Shown here one piece after another: positions 16,470 to 25,408 of a stretch of DNA of 64,000 nt. Both the position numbers and the translations under genes were made by a program. Under the pieces are notes generated by a model. It saw only the letters and a list, made by a program, of their open reading frames with translations. It ran no database searches and was not told the origin of the DNA. How positions within the stretch are numbered: the first letter of the stretch is position 1; each line of letters begins with the position of its first letter. The stretch comes from Chelatococcus sambhunathii (GTDB taxonomy: Bacteria > Pseudomonadota > Alphaproteobacteria > Rhizobiales > Beijerinckiaceae): contig NZ_LIOL01000002.1 in NCBI RefSeq assembly GCF_001418005.1, forward strand, positions 56,990-120,989. Direction: 5' to 3'.

Positions 16470-17312
16470 TCAGCGCAGGTCCTGCATGGCGATCATGTCC
16501 ATGTCGGTGAAGGCCTGGTTGTCGCCGGCCATGCTCCAGATGAAGGCATAGCTCGTGGTGCCGGCGCCGCAGTGGATCGACCAGGGCGGGGAGACGATGG
16601 CCTCTTCGTTGCGCACGACGAGATGGCGCGTCGCCTCGGGCCGGCCCATCAGGTGCACCGTGAAGGCGTTCTCCGGCAGCTCGAAATAGAGATAGGCCTC
16701 CATGCGCCGGTCGTGGGTGTGGGCCGGCATCGTGTTCCAGACGCTGCCGCTCTCAAGGCGGGTGAGGCCCATGACGAGCTGGCAGGTCGGCAGCACGTCC
16801 GGATGCAGGTACTGGAAGATGGTGCGCTTGTTGGCGGTCTCCTGGCTGCCGAGCGGGACGGCCTTCGCCGCCTCCTTGGTGATGTGCCGGGCGGGATGGC
16901 GCGCGTGGGCCGGGGCCGTGTTGATGTAGAACTTGGCCGGATTGGCGGGATCGACGCTGGCGAAGGTCACGTCGGCCGTGCCGGAGCCGAGATAGAGCGC
17001 GTCCTGGAAGCCGAGGTCGAAGGTTGTGCCGTCGGCCGTGATGCGGCCGGGGCCGCCGATGTTGACGAGGCCGAGCTCGCGGCGGGCGAGATGATGCTCG
17101 CTGCCGACGAGCTGCGCATGGGCCTCGGTGAAGGCGAGGGGCTCGCCGAGCGGCACGGCGCCGGCGAGCATCAGCCGGTCGTAGTGGGTGTAGGTGACGT
17201 TGAGCGCGCCGGGCACGAGCAGGCCGGGCACGAGGAAATTCTCGCGCAGCGCTTCCGTGTCGAAGGTCTCCGCCTCGCGCCAGTGGATGGCGTGGCGGGT
17301 CTCGATGGACAT
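16470..17312 (-). CDS. kduI: 4-deoxy-L-threo-5-hexosulose-uronate ketol-isomerase
   Basis: The 280-residue cupin isomerase is close to the usual 278. It has the zinc-site pattern NTMPAHTHDRRMEAYLYF (two His plus Glu) and the fourth ligand His in PPWSIHCGAGTTSYAFIW. Other KduI blocks are DRLMLAGAVPLGEPL and FYINTAPAHARHPARHITKEAA. It converts 5-keto-4-deoxyuronate to 2,5-diketo-3-deoxygluconate. The start MSIETRH at 17312 has AAGGAACC upstream, and seven extra upstream codons are rejected. It is co-transcribed with kduD and probably the GntR gene. Confidence 0.95.
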   Translation of the reverse strand: MSIETRHAIHWREAETFDTEALRENFLVPGLLVPGALNVTYTHYDRLMLAGAVPLGEPLAFTEAHAQLVGSEHHLARRELGLVNIGGPGRITADGTTFDLGFQDALYLGSGTADVTFASVDPANPAKFYINTAPAHARHPARHITKEAAKAVPLGSQETANKRTIFQYLHPDVLPTCQLVMGLTRLESGSVWNTMPAHTHDRRMEAYLYFELPENAFTVHLMGRPEATRHLVVRNEEAIVSPPWSIHCGAGTTSYAFIWSMAGDNQAFTDMDMIAMQDLR

Positions 17313-17376
17313 GGTGGTTCCTTGGGCGGGCATAGGTTGGGCCTCGTGGTTGCGGATGGATGGCGCCGCCGCCGGC

Positions 17377-18054
17377 TCACTCGAAGAGGTGAGGGTGGTC
17401 GGCCTCTACGCGCGGGAGAGCGCGCAGGATCTCGTTGAGGTGGTAGCGCATGGCCTTCTCGGCAGCGTCGGCGTCGCGCGCGTCGATGGCGGTCATGATG
17501 GCGCGATGTTGGGTGACGAGCGGGCGCATCGCCTCGGTGCCGGGCAGGGTGAGATAGCAGACCCTGTCCATGTGAGCCTTGAGGTCCTCGATTGCCTGCC
17601 AGGCAAGGATGCTGCCCGTGCCCTCGACGAGGGCCAGATGGAACAGTTCGTCCGTGCGCTGGAAGGCTGTATGGTCGCCGCGCTCGGCCGCCTTCTCCTG
17701 CAGGTCGAGCAGGTCGTCGATGCGCTGGCGGCTCTGGGAGGAAAAGCCCTCGCAGGCGCGGCGGACGACGGCCGCCTCCACCGCTTCGCGCACAAAGCGC
17801 GCCTCCATCATCTGGCGTACGGAGAGAAGGGCAACGACAGTGCCGCGCTGGGGCAGCGTCTCGACCAGGCGTGACCTCGCAAGCGCGATGAGCGCCTCGC
17901 GTACCGGCTGGCGCGAGACGCCCCAGCGCTGGGCGATCTCCACCTCCGACAGGCGTGTTCCGGGGGCTATGGCAAGCGTGATGATGGCTCGCCGCAACTC
18001 GCGCTCGACGCGTCGCGCCGCCGATTCGAAAGTGGTCTGCGATTCTGCTCGCAC
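17377..18054 (-). CDS. GntR-family (FadR/FCD subfamily) regulator of the uronate cluster
   Basis: The 225-residue protein has an N-terminal winged helix (LRRAIITLAIAPGTRLSEVEIAQRWGVSRQPVREALIALARSRLVETLPQRGTVV) and a C-terminal FCD helical ligand domain with RTDELFHLALVEG, HRAIMTAIDARDADAA and MRYHLNEI. The Asp/His set matches metal-binding FCD proteins. It probably represses kduID and the divergent hydratase/TRAP operon until a uronate intermediate binds. The start codon is GTG with no strong ribosome-binding site, so the start is the least certain point. Repeated sequences just upstream (18070-18105) are candidate operators. Confidence 0.9.
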   Translation of the reverse strand: MRAESQTTFESAARRVERELRRAIITLAIAPGTRLSEVEIAQRWGVSRQPVREALIALARSRLVETLPQRGTVVALLSVRQMMEARFVREAVEAAVVRRACEGFSSQSRQRIDDLLDLQEKAAERGDHTAFQRTDELFHLALVEGTGSILAWQAIEDLKAHMDRVCYLTLPGTEAMRPLVTQHRAIMTAIDARDADAAEKAMRYHLNEILRALPRVEADHPHLFE

Positions 18055-18069
18055 GGTTTTCGACCCTAT

Positions 18070-18105
18070 TCAAACGGTTCAAATTATGTTTGAAACGGTT
18101 CAAAT
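18070..18105. promoter_or_regulatory. Candidate GntR operators (tandem 15-bp repeats)
   Basis: TCAAACGGTTCAAAT (18070-18084) and TGAAACGGTTCAAAT (18091-18105) are near-identical direct repeats spaced 21 bp, about two helical turns. They lie 16 bp upstream of the gntR start, in the AT-richest part of the divergent intergenic region. Repression of both directions is inferred. Confidence 0.6.
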
Positions 18106-18251
18106 GGCTGTTGCTCCATATAGCAGAGCATACTACCATACACAAATATACGATTGCGGAGGACGCCGCGGCGGTCGACATTCACTGCCAGGGGCGCAAT
18201 CTGGAATGACAAGATGGCCGGGCAATACCGGTAGGGGGAAGGGGAGGAGAC

Positions 18252-19073
18252 ATGCAGGATCTCGGGCGCTCGCCTGCAGCTTCCGCCGAAATCGCAAAGC
18301 GCTTCGTGGCGGCCCGTCGCGCGGCAGTGGCGCTCGATTCCTTTCCCGGTCCGCTGCCCGCTTCCGTTGATGGGGCCTATGCCGTTCAAGACGAAGCGAT
18401 CCGCCAATGGGGCGCACCCGTCGTGGGCTGGAAGGTCGCGCTCATCCATCCGGACCTTCGCCCGGCCTACGGCGGCGCGGAGCGACTCGTCGGCCCGGTC
18501 TTCGCCGGCACGCTGGTCGAGGCGAGAGGGGAAGCGGTGGCCGCGCCGGTGATCGAGGGCGGCTTTGCGGCCATCGAGGCCGAGTTCGCGGTCCGTCTCG
18601 GCGCCGACCTGCCGGCGCGCGATGCGCCCTACGGCCTCGACGACGTGACGCAAGCGGTGGACGACCTCTTCCTCGCCGTGGAGGTTGCCAGCAATCCGCT
18701 CGCCGTCATCAACGATCTCGGGCCGGCTGCCATTATCAGCGGCTTCGGCAACAATGCCGGCGTCATCCTCGGGCCGGCGGTGAGGGGCTGGCGCGATGCG
18801 CCGCTCGAGGCGCTCGCGACCCGTGTCGTGGTTGACGGTGCGACCGTCGGCGAGGGCAGTGCAGCGAAGGTGCCGGGCGGACCCCTCGGCGCCCTCCTCT
18901 TCGCCGCCAATTGCCTGTCCGCGCGAGGCGTTGGCCTCAAGACCGGCGATATCGTCTCGACCGGGGCGAGCACGGGCATCCATCCGGTGCGACCGGGCAT
19001 GGAGGCGATCGTGTCGTGCGGCGCGGCCGGCGACATCCGTCTTTCTGTTACCCGCGCCGTCGGCGAGGGGTGA
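18252..19073 (+). CDS. FAH-superfamily hydratase (2-keto-4-pentenoate hydratase-like)
   Basis: The 273-residue protein resembles 2-oxopent-4-enoate hydratase (MhpD-type) within the fumarylacetoacetate hydrolase superfamily. Features are AYAVQDEAIRQWGAPVVGWKVAL near the N terminus, FAAIEAEFAVRLG with the acidic metal ligands, FLAVEVASNPLAVINDLG, and the C-terminal LKTGDIVSTGASTGIHPVRPG block. The family adds water to, or cleaves, 2-keto acids with a divalent metal. Between the uronate regulator and a TRAP transporter it probably acts on a keto-deoxy sugar acid, but the substrate cannot be named. A GGGGAGGAGAC site precedes the ATG. The dctP-like gene begins 118 bp after its stop, so it likely heads that operon. 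Confidence 0.85.
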   Translation: MQDLGRSPAASAEIAKRFVAARRAAVALDSFPGPLPASVDGAYAVQDEAIRQWGAPVVGWKVALIHPDLRPAYGGAERLVGPVFAGTLVEARGEAVAAPVIEGGFAAIEAEFAVRLGADLPARDAPYGLDDVTQAVDDLFLAVEVASNPLAVINDLGPAAIISGFGNNAGVILGPAVRGWRDAPLEALATRVVVDGATVGEGSAAKVPGGPLGALLFAANCLSARGVGLKTGDIVSTGASTGIHPVRPGMEAIVSCGAAGDIRLSVTRAVGEG

Positions 19074-19191
19074 TCCGCGGTCGGCCGGCGCCAGGGGCTC
19101 CCCCGCGCCACCGCCGCCGCTGCGGCCTGTCGGGTCCGCCAAGAAAACGAGGGCGAAAAGCCCCGGTTCCATTTCCAGGGAGGCATCTTGA

Positions 19192-20169
19192 ATGCTTAAA
19201 TTCGGCACTCTCATCGGCACGGCGCTCGCAGCTGCGGCGCTTGCCATCGCGCCCGCGTCGGCGCAGACCGTCCTTCGTTCGGCGGACGTCCACCCCGACG
19301 GCTATCCCACCGTCGAGGCCGTGAAATACATGGGCTCCCTGCTCAAGGAGGCCACTAACGGGCGGTATGACATCAAGGTCTTCGTCTCCGAGCAGCTCGG
19401 CAGCGAGAAGGACACGATCGAGCAGACGCGCTTCGGCGTGCTCGACCTCAACCGCGTCAACATGGCGCCGTTCAACAACCTCATCCCGGAAACGGGCGTG
19501 CTGTCGCTGCCATTCCTCTTCCGTTCGGTCGACCACATGCACAAGGTTGTCGACGGGCCGATTGGCGACGAGATCCTGAAGGCTTTCGAGGCGCATGACC
19601 TCGTCGGGCTCGCCTTCTACGATTCCGGCGCACGCAGCCTCTACACGACGAAGAAGCCGGTGCGCAGCCTCGATGACGTGAAGGGGCTCAAGATCCGCGT
19701 GCAGCAGTCCGACCTCTTCATCGGCATGGTCAAGGCCATGGGTGGCAATCCGACGCCGATGCCCTACGGCGAGGTCTATTCGGCGCTGCAGACGGGCGTC
19801 ATCGACGGGGCCGAGAACAACTGGCCGAGCCTCGAGAGCTCCAAGCACTTCGAGGTGGCGAAGTTCTACACGCTCACCGAGCACTCCCTGTCGCCGGAGG
19901 TGCTGGTGATGTCGAAGAAGGTGTGGGACAAGCTCTCGCCTGAGGATCAGGCCGCCTTCCGCGACGCGGCGAAGAAGTCCGTCGTCAAGATGCGCGAGCT
20001 CTGGCAGGCGCGCGAGAAGAAGTCCGAGGAGATCGTACGGCAGGCCGGCGTCGAGGTGATCACCATCGACAAGAAGCCGTTCGAGGAAGCGATGAAGCCC
20101 TTCTACGCCTCCTTCGTGAAGGATCCCAAGCTGCAGGCGCTGGTGGAGAAGATCCGCGCGGTGCAGTGA
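19192..20169 (+). CDS. TRAP transporter solute-binding protein, DctP family
   Basis: The 325-residue protein has a signal peptide (MLKFGTLIGTALAAAALAIAPASA-Q) and the DctP fold: YPTVEAVKYMGSLLKEATNGRYDIKVF, EQLGSEKDTIEQTRFGVLDLNRVN, the LKIRVQQSDLF strand with the conserved carboxylate-binding Arg, and ALQTGVIDGAENNWPSL. It binds a carboxylate or uronate solute in the periplasm for the downstream DctQ/DctM pair. The uronate enzymes nearby suggest a hexuronate ligand. A 317-bp gap with REP-like hairpins separates it from dctQ, which may favour higher binding-protein levels. Confidence 0.93.
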   Translation: MLKFGTLIGTALAAAALAIAPASAQTVLRSADVHPDGYPTVEAVKYMGSLLKEATNGRYDIKVFVSEQLGSEKDTIEQTRFGVLDLNRVNMAPFNNLIPETGVLSLPFLFRSVDHMHKVVDGPIGDEILKAFEAHDLVGLAFYDSGARSLYTTKKPVRSLDDVKGLKIRVQQSDLFIGMVKAMGGNPTPMPYGEVYSALQTGVIDGAENNWPSLESSKHFEVAKFYTLTEHSLSPEVLVMSKKVWDKLSPEDQAAFRDAAKKSVVKMRELWQAREKKSEEIVRQAGVEVITIDKKPFEEAMKPFYASFVKDPKLQALVEKIRAVQ

Positions 20170-20240
20170 CAACGTCGGTGGATCACTCCGTCCGGGCCAT
20201 GGATCCGGACGGAGTGGAAGCGCCGGCCCCCGACCGCACA

Positions 20241-20428
20241 CCGTCATGCCCGCGCTCGTCGCGGGCATCCACGCCGTGACGCTCGCGCAGATTGAAGGCG
20301 CGGATGGCGACGGCAATGCGTATACGCATTGCCGGCCATGATGGGCGAAGAGGGGTCTCAAGCACCCACGTCGTAGCTTGTGACGAACGGCAAGATCGTG
20401 GATGGCCGGGACAAGCCCGGCCATGACG
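20241..20428. repeat. REP-like element with expanded central palindrome
   Basis: The left hairpin is ATGCCCGC-N7-GCGGGCAT (from 20245) and the right inverted hairpin is ATGGCCGGG-N5-CCCGGCCAT (ending 20424). In the middle is a 22-bp perfect palindrome (20312-20333, half-site GGCAATGCGTA) extended by ATGGC/GCCAT arms. It lies inside the TRAP operon, between the binding-protein and dctQ genes. Confidence 0.8.
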
Positions 20429-20486
20429 AGCCATAAATGTCGTTCCCAAGCCCCTTTTTAGATACCGGACCGCCATCGGACCGCCC

Positions 20487-21020
20487 ATGACATCCATCCT
20501 GACATCCCTGCATCGCCTGCTGCGCGTCCTGTCGACGGTGGCGCTCTGGCTTTCCGCCGCCGGGCTCGTGGCCATGACCGCCGCCGTTGCCTGGCAGGTC
20601 TTCGGCCGCTACGTGCTCAACGACACGCCGAGCTGGACGGAGCCGATCTCGCTCCTCCTGATGAGCTGGTTCATCCTGCTCGGGGCGGCTGTGGGGGTGC
20701 GCGAGAACTTCCACCTCGGGCTCGACATCGTGCGCTTCTTCGCGCCTGACCGGATGGCACGATTCATGGACGGCATCAGCCTCGTCGCCATCACGGGCTT
20801 CGGCCTCGCCATGGCGTGGTTCGGCTGGACGCTCGTCGTCGGCACCTGGTCAGCTACCATCCCGGTGCTGGGAATCCCCGGCGGCATTGACTACCTGCCG
20901 CTCGTCGTCGGCGGCGGGCTCATCGCCCTTTTCGCCGTCGAGCGGCTCGTCGGCATGATCGCCCACCCGCGCGAAGACATCGTGGCCGCCAAGACCGCCG
21001 CGGATCTGGAGGCGCACTGA
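20487..21020 (+). CDS. TRAP transporter small permease, DctQ family
   Basis: The 177-residue protein has four hydrophobic helices and the DctQ motifs VAWQVFGRYVLNDTPSWTEPISLLLMSWFILLGAAVGVRENFHLGLDIVRFF. The C-terminal tail is cytosolic and charged. It forms the membrane complex with the large subunit encoded next. Its stop overlaps the next start by one base (TGATG), so the two are translationally coupled. Confidence 0.92.
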   Translation: MTSILTSLHRLLRVLSTVALWLSAAGLVAMTAAVAWQVFGRYVLNDTPSWTEPISLLLMSWFILLGAAVGVRENFHLGLDIVRFFAPDRMARFMDGISLVAITGFGLAMAWFGWTLVVGTWSATIPVLGIPGGIDYLPLVVGGGLIALFAVERLVGMIAHPREDIVAAKTAADLEAH

Positions 21021-22300
21021 TGGAACTCTGGGTCCTCTTCGGCACGTTCTTCGGCCTGCTCGTCCTCGGCACGCCGGTGGCCTTCTGCCTCGGCATCGCG
21101 TCGCTGGCGACGGTGTTTTACATGGGAATGCCGCCGTTCGTCGTCTTCCAGCGGCTCAACTCCGGCATCAACGCCTTTGCGCTGATGGCCATTCCCTTCT
21201 TCGTCTATGCCGGCGACCTCATGGTGCGCGGCGGCATCGCCGGCAAGCTGGTGCGCCTCGCGGCCGCCCTCGTCGGCCACCTGCGCGGTGGCCTCGGGCA
21301 GGTCAACATCGTCGCCTCCACGCTCTTCGGCGGCGTCTCCGGCTCGGCAGTTGCTGACGCCTCGGCGGTCGGCGGGCTGATGATCCCGCAGATGCGCGAG
21401 CGCGGCTATGCCGCCGACTACGGCGTCAACGTCACGGTGACCTCGGCCATCATCGCGCTGATGATCCCGCCCTCGCACAACATGATCATCTATTCGATGT
21501 CGGCGGGCGGGCGCATCTCGATCGCCGACCTCTTCACCGCCGGCATCATCCCCGGGCTGCTGCTTGCTGCCGCCCTCATGGTGGCCGCCTATGTGGTTGC
21601 CCGGTGGCGCGGCTATCCGGCCGGGGTCTTCCCGGGCTGGGGCGCCATGCTGCCGATCCTCGTCGGGGCGGTGCCGGGCATCCTGCTCATCGGCATCATC
21701 TTCGGCGGGGTGCGTTCGGGCGTCTTCACGGCGACCGAGAGCTCATGCATCGCCGTCGTCTATGCGGTGGCGGTCACGGTACTCGTCTATCGCGAGATGG
21801 GCTGGCGCGACTTCGTCGAGGCGACGCTGGGCGCCGTGCGCACCACGGCGATGGTTCTGCTCGTCATCGGCAGCGCCGCCTCCTTTGGCTGGCTGCTGGC
21901 GCTTCTGCAGGTGCCGACGGCGATGGTGGAGGGCATGCGTGCGCTGTCCGACAATCCCATCGTCATCTTCCTCCTCATCAACCTCATCCTGCTGGTGCTC
22001 GGCTGCTTCATGGACATGTCGCCGCTGATCATCATCACGACACCGATCTTCCTGCCGGTCGTCACCGCCTTCGGCATGGACCCGGTGCATTTCGGCGTCA
22101 TCCTGGTGCTCAACCTCGGCATCGGCCTGTGCACGCCGCCGGTCGGATCCGTGCTTTTCGTCGGTTGCGCCGTCGCTCGTATCGGCATCATGCAGGCGGT
22201 CAGGACCATCTGGCCCTTCTACGGGGCGTGTTTCGCCGTGCTGATGCTCGTCACCTACGTGCCGTCGCTGTCGCTGTGGCTCCCGGCCCTCTTCCGGTAA
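21020..22300 (+). CDS. TRAP transporter large permease, DctM family
   Basis: The 426-residue protein of about 12 transmembrane segments has DctM signatures: GTPVAFCLGIASLATVFYMG, ALMAIPFFVYAGDLMVRGGIAGKLVRLAAALVGHLRGGLGQVNIVASTLFGGVSGSAVADASAVGGLMIPQM, the first sodium-site region IALMIPPSHNMIIYS, and the second-repeat LNLGIGLCTPPVGSVLFVGCAVA. It carries out Na+- or H+-driven solute import delivered by the DctP protein. It ends the operon that starts at the FAH hydratase, followed by a hairpin and an M20 hydrolase gene. Confidence 0.94.
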   Translation: MELWVLFGTFFGLLVLGTPVAFCLGIASLATVFYMGMPPFVVFQRLNSGINAFALMAIPFFVYAGDLMVRGGIAGKLVRLAAALVGHLRGGLGQVNIVASTLFGGVSGSAVADASAVGGLMIPQMRERGYAADYGVNVTVTSAIIALMIPPSHNMIIYSMSAGGRISIADLFTAGIIPGLLLAAALMVAAYVVARWRGYPAGVFPGWGAMLPILVGAVPGILLIGIIFGGVRSGVFTATESSCIAVVYAVAVTVLVYREMGWRDFVEATLGAVRTTAMVLLVIGSAASFGWLLALLQVPTAMVEGMRALSDNPIVIFLLINLILLVLGCFMDMSPLIIITTPIFLPVVTAFGMDPVHFGVILVLNLGIGLCTPPVGSVLFVGCAVARIGIMQAVRTIWPFYGACFAVLMLVTYVPSLSLWLPALFR

Positions 22301-22355
22301 CGATGCGAAAACCGTCCGAAAACGTGTGTGTGCAAACGAAAACTGTCTTGCAGGT

Positions 22356-22384
22356 GGCCCGGCGTGGTGAAACCATGCCGGGCC
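22356..22384 (+). terminator. Stem-loop between dctM and the M20 hydrolase gene
   Basis: A 13-bp stem (GGCCCGGC..TGGT with ACCA..GCCGGGCC, one G-T pair) closes a GAA loop. There is no T run. It may terminate or weaken read-through into the next gene, which starts 20 bp further on. Confidence 0.5.
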
Positions 22385-22403
22385 CAACCGATCCGAGACG
22401 GTC

Positions 22404-23684
22404 ATGTCTATCCGAGACGTCCTTGAAGCCGTTCGAGACCGCCGCGATGAGCTGGCCGCCCTTACGGCCGACCTGATCCGCATCCCGACCGTCAACCCGC
22501 CGGGGGAGAACTATCGCGACTGCGCCGAATTCGTCGGCGAGCGGCTCCGCCGGCGCGGCTTCGACATCGCCTATGTCCGCGCGGAGGGAACGCCCGGCGA
22601 CAGCGACCGCTATCCGCGCTGGAACGTCATCGCGCGCAAGGAGGGCGCCCGGCCGGGTCCCTGCGTCCATTTCAATTCCCATATCGACGTCGTCGAGGCC
22701 GGGGCGGGCTGGACGCGCGACCCCTTCGGCGGGCAGATCGAAGACGGCAAGGTCTACGGCCGCGGTGCCTGCGACATGAAGGGCGGGCTCGCAGCCTCCA
22801 TCATCGCGGCCGAGGCCTTCATCGATCTCATGCCCGGTTTTCCCGGCGCCATCGAGATCTCCGGCACGGCCGACGAGGAATCGGGCGGCTACGGCGGCGT
22901 TGCCTATCTCGCGGGCAAGGGCTTCTTCTCGAAGCCGCGCGCCGATCACGTCATCATTCCCGAGCCGCTCAACAAGGACTGCATCTGCCTCGGCCATCGC
23001 GGCGTGTGGTGGGCGAAGATCGAAACGAAGGGCCGCATCGCGCACGGCTCCATGCCCTTCCTCGGTGATTGCGCCGTGCGCCACATGGGCGCGGTCCTCA
23101 ATGCCTTCGAGTGTGAGCTCATCCCGGCGCTCGCCGCGCGCCGCACGGCGATGCCCGTGATCCCGCCGGGCGCGCGCAGTTCGACCCTCAACATCAATTC
23201 CATCCACGGCGGGCAAGGCGAGGACCATGACGGCCTGCCGTCGCCCTGCGTGCCGGATTCCGCGCGCATGGTCATCGACCGCCGCTTCCTCATGGAAGAG
23301 AAGATCGAGGACGTGAAGGCCGAGGTGATCGGCATCCTCGACCGGCTGGCCAGGGAGCGGAAGGACTTTGCCTACGCCATCGAGGACCTGTTCGAGGTGC
23401 AGCCGACGATGACCGACCGCGAGGCGCCCGTGGTGCAGGCCGTTGCGGGCGGGATCCGCGAGGTCATGGGCCAGGAGCCGAGCTATGTCGTCTCGCCTGG
23501 CACCTACGACCAGAAGCACGTCGATCGCATCGGTCGGTTGAAGGACTGCATCGCCTATGGTCCGGGCATTCTCGACCTGGCGCACCAGCCGGACGAATAT
23601 GTCGGCATCGACGACATGGTCGATTCGGCGAGGGTGATGGCGCGCGCCTTGCATGAGCTTCTGGAGGGTGGCGGCAAGGCGTGA
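22404..23684 (+). CDS. M20-family amidohydrolase (ArgE/DapE-like)
   Basis: The 426-residue zinc hydrolase has metal ligands in HFNSHIDVVEAGAGWTRDPFGG (His, Asp), KVYGRGACDMKGGLAA, the catalytic Glu pair in GTADEESGGYGG, and the distal His in the C-terminal half. The lid/dimerisation domain begins around KIETKGRIAHGSMPF. Relatives include acetylornithine deacetylase and succinyl-diaminopimelate desuccinylase. The peptide-type ABC transporter and aldehyde dehydrogenase downstream suggest it hydrolyses an imported N-acyl or peptide-like compound rather than serving lysine or arginine synthesis. The substrate is unknown. A REP-like element separates it from the transporter. Confidence 0.88.
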   Translation: MSIRDVLEAVRDRRDELAALTADLIRIPTVNPPGENYRDCAEFVGERLRRRGFDIAYVRAEGTPGDSDRYPRWNVIARKEGARPGPCVHFNSHIDVVEAGAGWTRDPFGGQIEDGKVYGRGACDMKGGLAASIIAAEAFIDLMPGFPGAIEISGTADEESGGYGGVAYLAGKGFFSKPRADHVIIPEPLNKDCICLGHRGVWWAKIETKGRIAHGSMPFLGDCAVRHMGAVLNAFECELIPALAARRTAMPVIPPGARSSTLNINSIHGGQGEDHDGLPSPCVPDSARMVIDRRFLMEEKIEDVKAEVIGILDRLARERKDFAYAIEDLFEVQPTMTDREAPVVQAVAGGIREVMGQEPSYVVSPGTYDQKHVDRIGRLKDCIAYGPGILDLAHQPDEYVGIDDMVDSARVMARALHELLEGGGKA

Positions 23685-23700
23685 GCGTGTTGTGCACGCG

Positions 23701-23850
23701 CCGTCATGCCCGCACTTGTCGCGGGCATCCACGCCCTGCAGCCTGCGCAGAAGGCGTGGATGGTAATGCAGCGCGGACACGCGCTGCGCTTACGGGAAGT
23801 GTCGCAAGTCGGGCAAGCCCGCCTTGCGAGGACGAGCCCGGCGATGACGA
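23701..23850. repeat. REP-like paired palindromic element, mosaic
   Basis: The left hairpin is ATGCCCGC-ACTTGTC-GCGGGCAT. The middle has AGCGCG/CGCGCT self-complementarity, and the right part is a degenerate GGGCAAGCCC / GAGCCCGGCGATGACG arm. It lies between the M20 gene and the peptide-binding protein gene. Confidence 0.7.
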
Positions 23851-23908
23851 AAGGCGTGCCTGGCATGATATCGACAACAAGTGACCTTGCGACGAAGGAG
23901 GGGCCGGA

Positions 23909-25408
23909 ATGTATCGCCGTCTGATGCAGCATCTGGTGAGGGGGACGGCCGCTGTCGCCGTATCGGCCGGCATCCTCCTTGGCACGCCGGCCTTGGCGGC
24001 GCGGACGGACGTCATTCTCGGCATCCGGCTCGAGCCGCCGCATCTCGACCCGACGGCGGGCGCCGCGGCGGCGATCGCGGAAATCGTCTACAACAACGTC
24101 TTCCAGGGCCTGACGCGCATCGACCGCGACGGGACGGTGAAGCCCTCGCTCGCCGAGCGCTGGGAGGTGTCGGAGGACGGCAAGGTCTACACCTTCCACC
24201 TGCGGCAGGGCGTGAAGTTCCACGACGGCACGACCTTCGACGCCGAGGACGTGAAGTTCTCGCTCGACAGGGCGCGCGCGGCCGACAGCGTCAACCCGCA
24301 GAAAGGCCTTTTCGAGCCCATCGACACCGTCGAGGTGGTGGACCCGCAGACAGTGCGGATCACGCTGAAGCGCCCGAGCGGCAGCCTGCCGTTCAACCTC
24401 GGCTGGGCCGCCGCCGTCATCGTCGCGCCCGAGAGCGCCGCCGACAACAAGACGGCGCCGGTCGGCACCGGTCCCTTCAAGCTCGCCGAATGGGTGAAGG
24501 GCGACCACGTCACGCTGACGCGCAGCGACGGTTATTGGGGCGAGCCCGTCGCCCTCGAGAAGGCGACCTTCAAGATCATCGGCGACCCGACCGCCTCCTT
24601 CGCGGCGCTGATGGCCGGCGATGTCGACGCCTTCCCGATCTTCCCCGCGCCGGAGAACGTGCCGCAGTTCGAGGCCGACCCGCGCTTCACGGTCGTCGTC
24701 GGCGACACCGAGGGCAAGACCGTGCTTGCCATGAACAACGGCAAGAAGCCCTTCGACGACATCCGCGTGCGCCGCGCCGTCTCCCACGCCGTCGACCGCA
24801 AGGCGCTGATCGAGGGCGCCATGTACGGCTACGGCAAGCCCATCGGCTCGCATTTCGCGCCGCAGGACAAGGGCTATGTCGACCTCACGGGCAAGTATCC
24901 GTTCGATCCAGAGAAGGCCAAGGCGCTTCTGAAGGAGGCGGGGGCGGAGAACCTCTCCGTCCGGCTCGTGCTGCCGCCGCCGGACTATGCCCGCCGCGGC
25001 GGCGAGGTGCTGGCGGCGCAGCTGCGCAACGTCGGCATTTCGGTCGAGATCGTGCCGATGGAATGGGCGCAGTGGCTGAGCGAAGTGTTCCGCAACAAGA
25101 ACTTCGACATGACCGTCGTGAGCCACGTGGAGCCGCTCGACCTCGATATCTATGCCCGCGACGACTATTACTTCGGCTACAAGGACCCGGACTACCGCGC
25201 GCTCTACGAGCGTTTCGTCGCCTCGACCGACGAGAGCGAGCGGCTCGCGCTCCTCGGCCAGTTGCAGGAAAAGCTGGCGGACGACGCCGTCAACGCCTGG
25301 CTGTTCCTCCTGCCCAAGATCGGCATCTGGGACGCGCGGCTCGAGGGGCTGTGGGAGAACACCCCGGTGCCGGCCAATGACCTGACGGAAGTCAAGTGGC
25401 GCGAGTAG
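23909..25408 (+). CDS. ABC transporter substrate-binding protein, family 5 (peptide/opine type)
   Basis: The 499-residue protein has a signal peptide ending about PALA-A (residue 30). SBP family 5 blocks are EPPHLDPTAGAAAAIAEIVYNNVFQGLTRID, KPSLAERWEVSEDGKVYTFHLRQGVKFHDGTTFDAEDVKFSLDRA, the PVGTGPFKLAEWVKGDHVTLTRSDGYWG motif, and DDIRVRRAVSHAVDRKALIEGAMYG. It delivers a di/oligopeptide or similar ligand to the permeases encoded next. Neighbouring hydrolase and aldehyde dehydrogenase genes suggest a catabolic substrate; family-5 proteins also bind opines and sugars, so peptide specificity is not certain. Confidence 0.92.
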   Translation: MYRRLMQHLVRGTAAVAVSAGILLGTPALAARTDVILGIRLEPPHLDPTAGAAAAIAEIVYNNVFQGLTRIDRDGTVKPSLAERWEVSEDGKVYTFHLRQGVKFHDGTTFDAEDVKFSLDRARAADSVNPQKGLFEPIDTVEVVDPQTVRITLKRPSGSLPFNLGWAAAVIVAPESAADNKTAPVGTGPFKLAEWVKGDHVTLTRSDGYWGEPVALEKATFKIIGDPTASFAALMAGDVDAFPIFPAPENVPQFEADPRFTVVVGDTEGKTVLAMNNGKKPFDDIRVRRAVSHAVDRKALIEGAMYGYGKPIGSHFAPQDKGYVDLTGKYPFDPEKAKALLKEAGAENLSVRLVLPPPDYARRGGEVLAAQLRNVGISVEIVPMEWAQWLSEVFRNKNFDMTVVSHVEPLDLDIYARDDYYFGYKDPDYRALYERFVASTDESERLALLGQLQEKLADDAVNAWLFLLPKIGIWDARLEGLWENTPVPANDLTEVKWRE

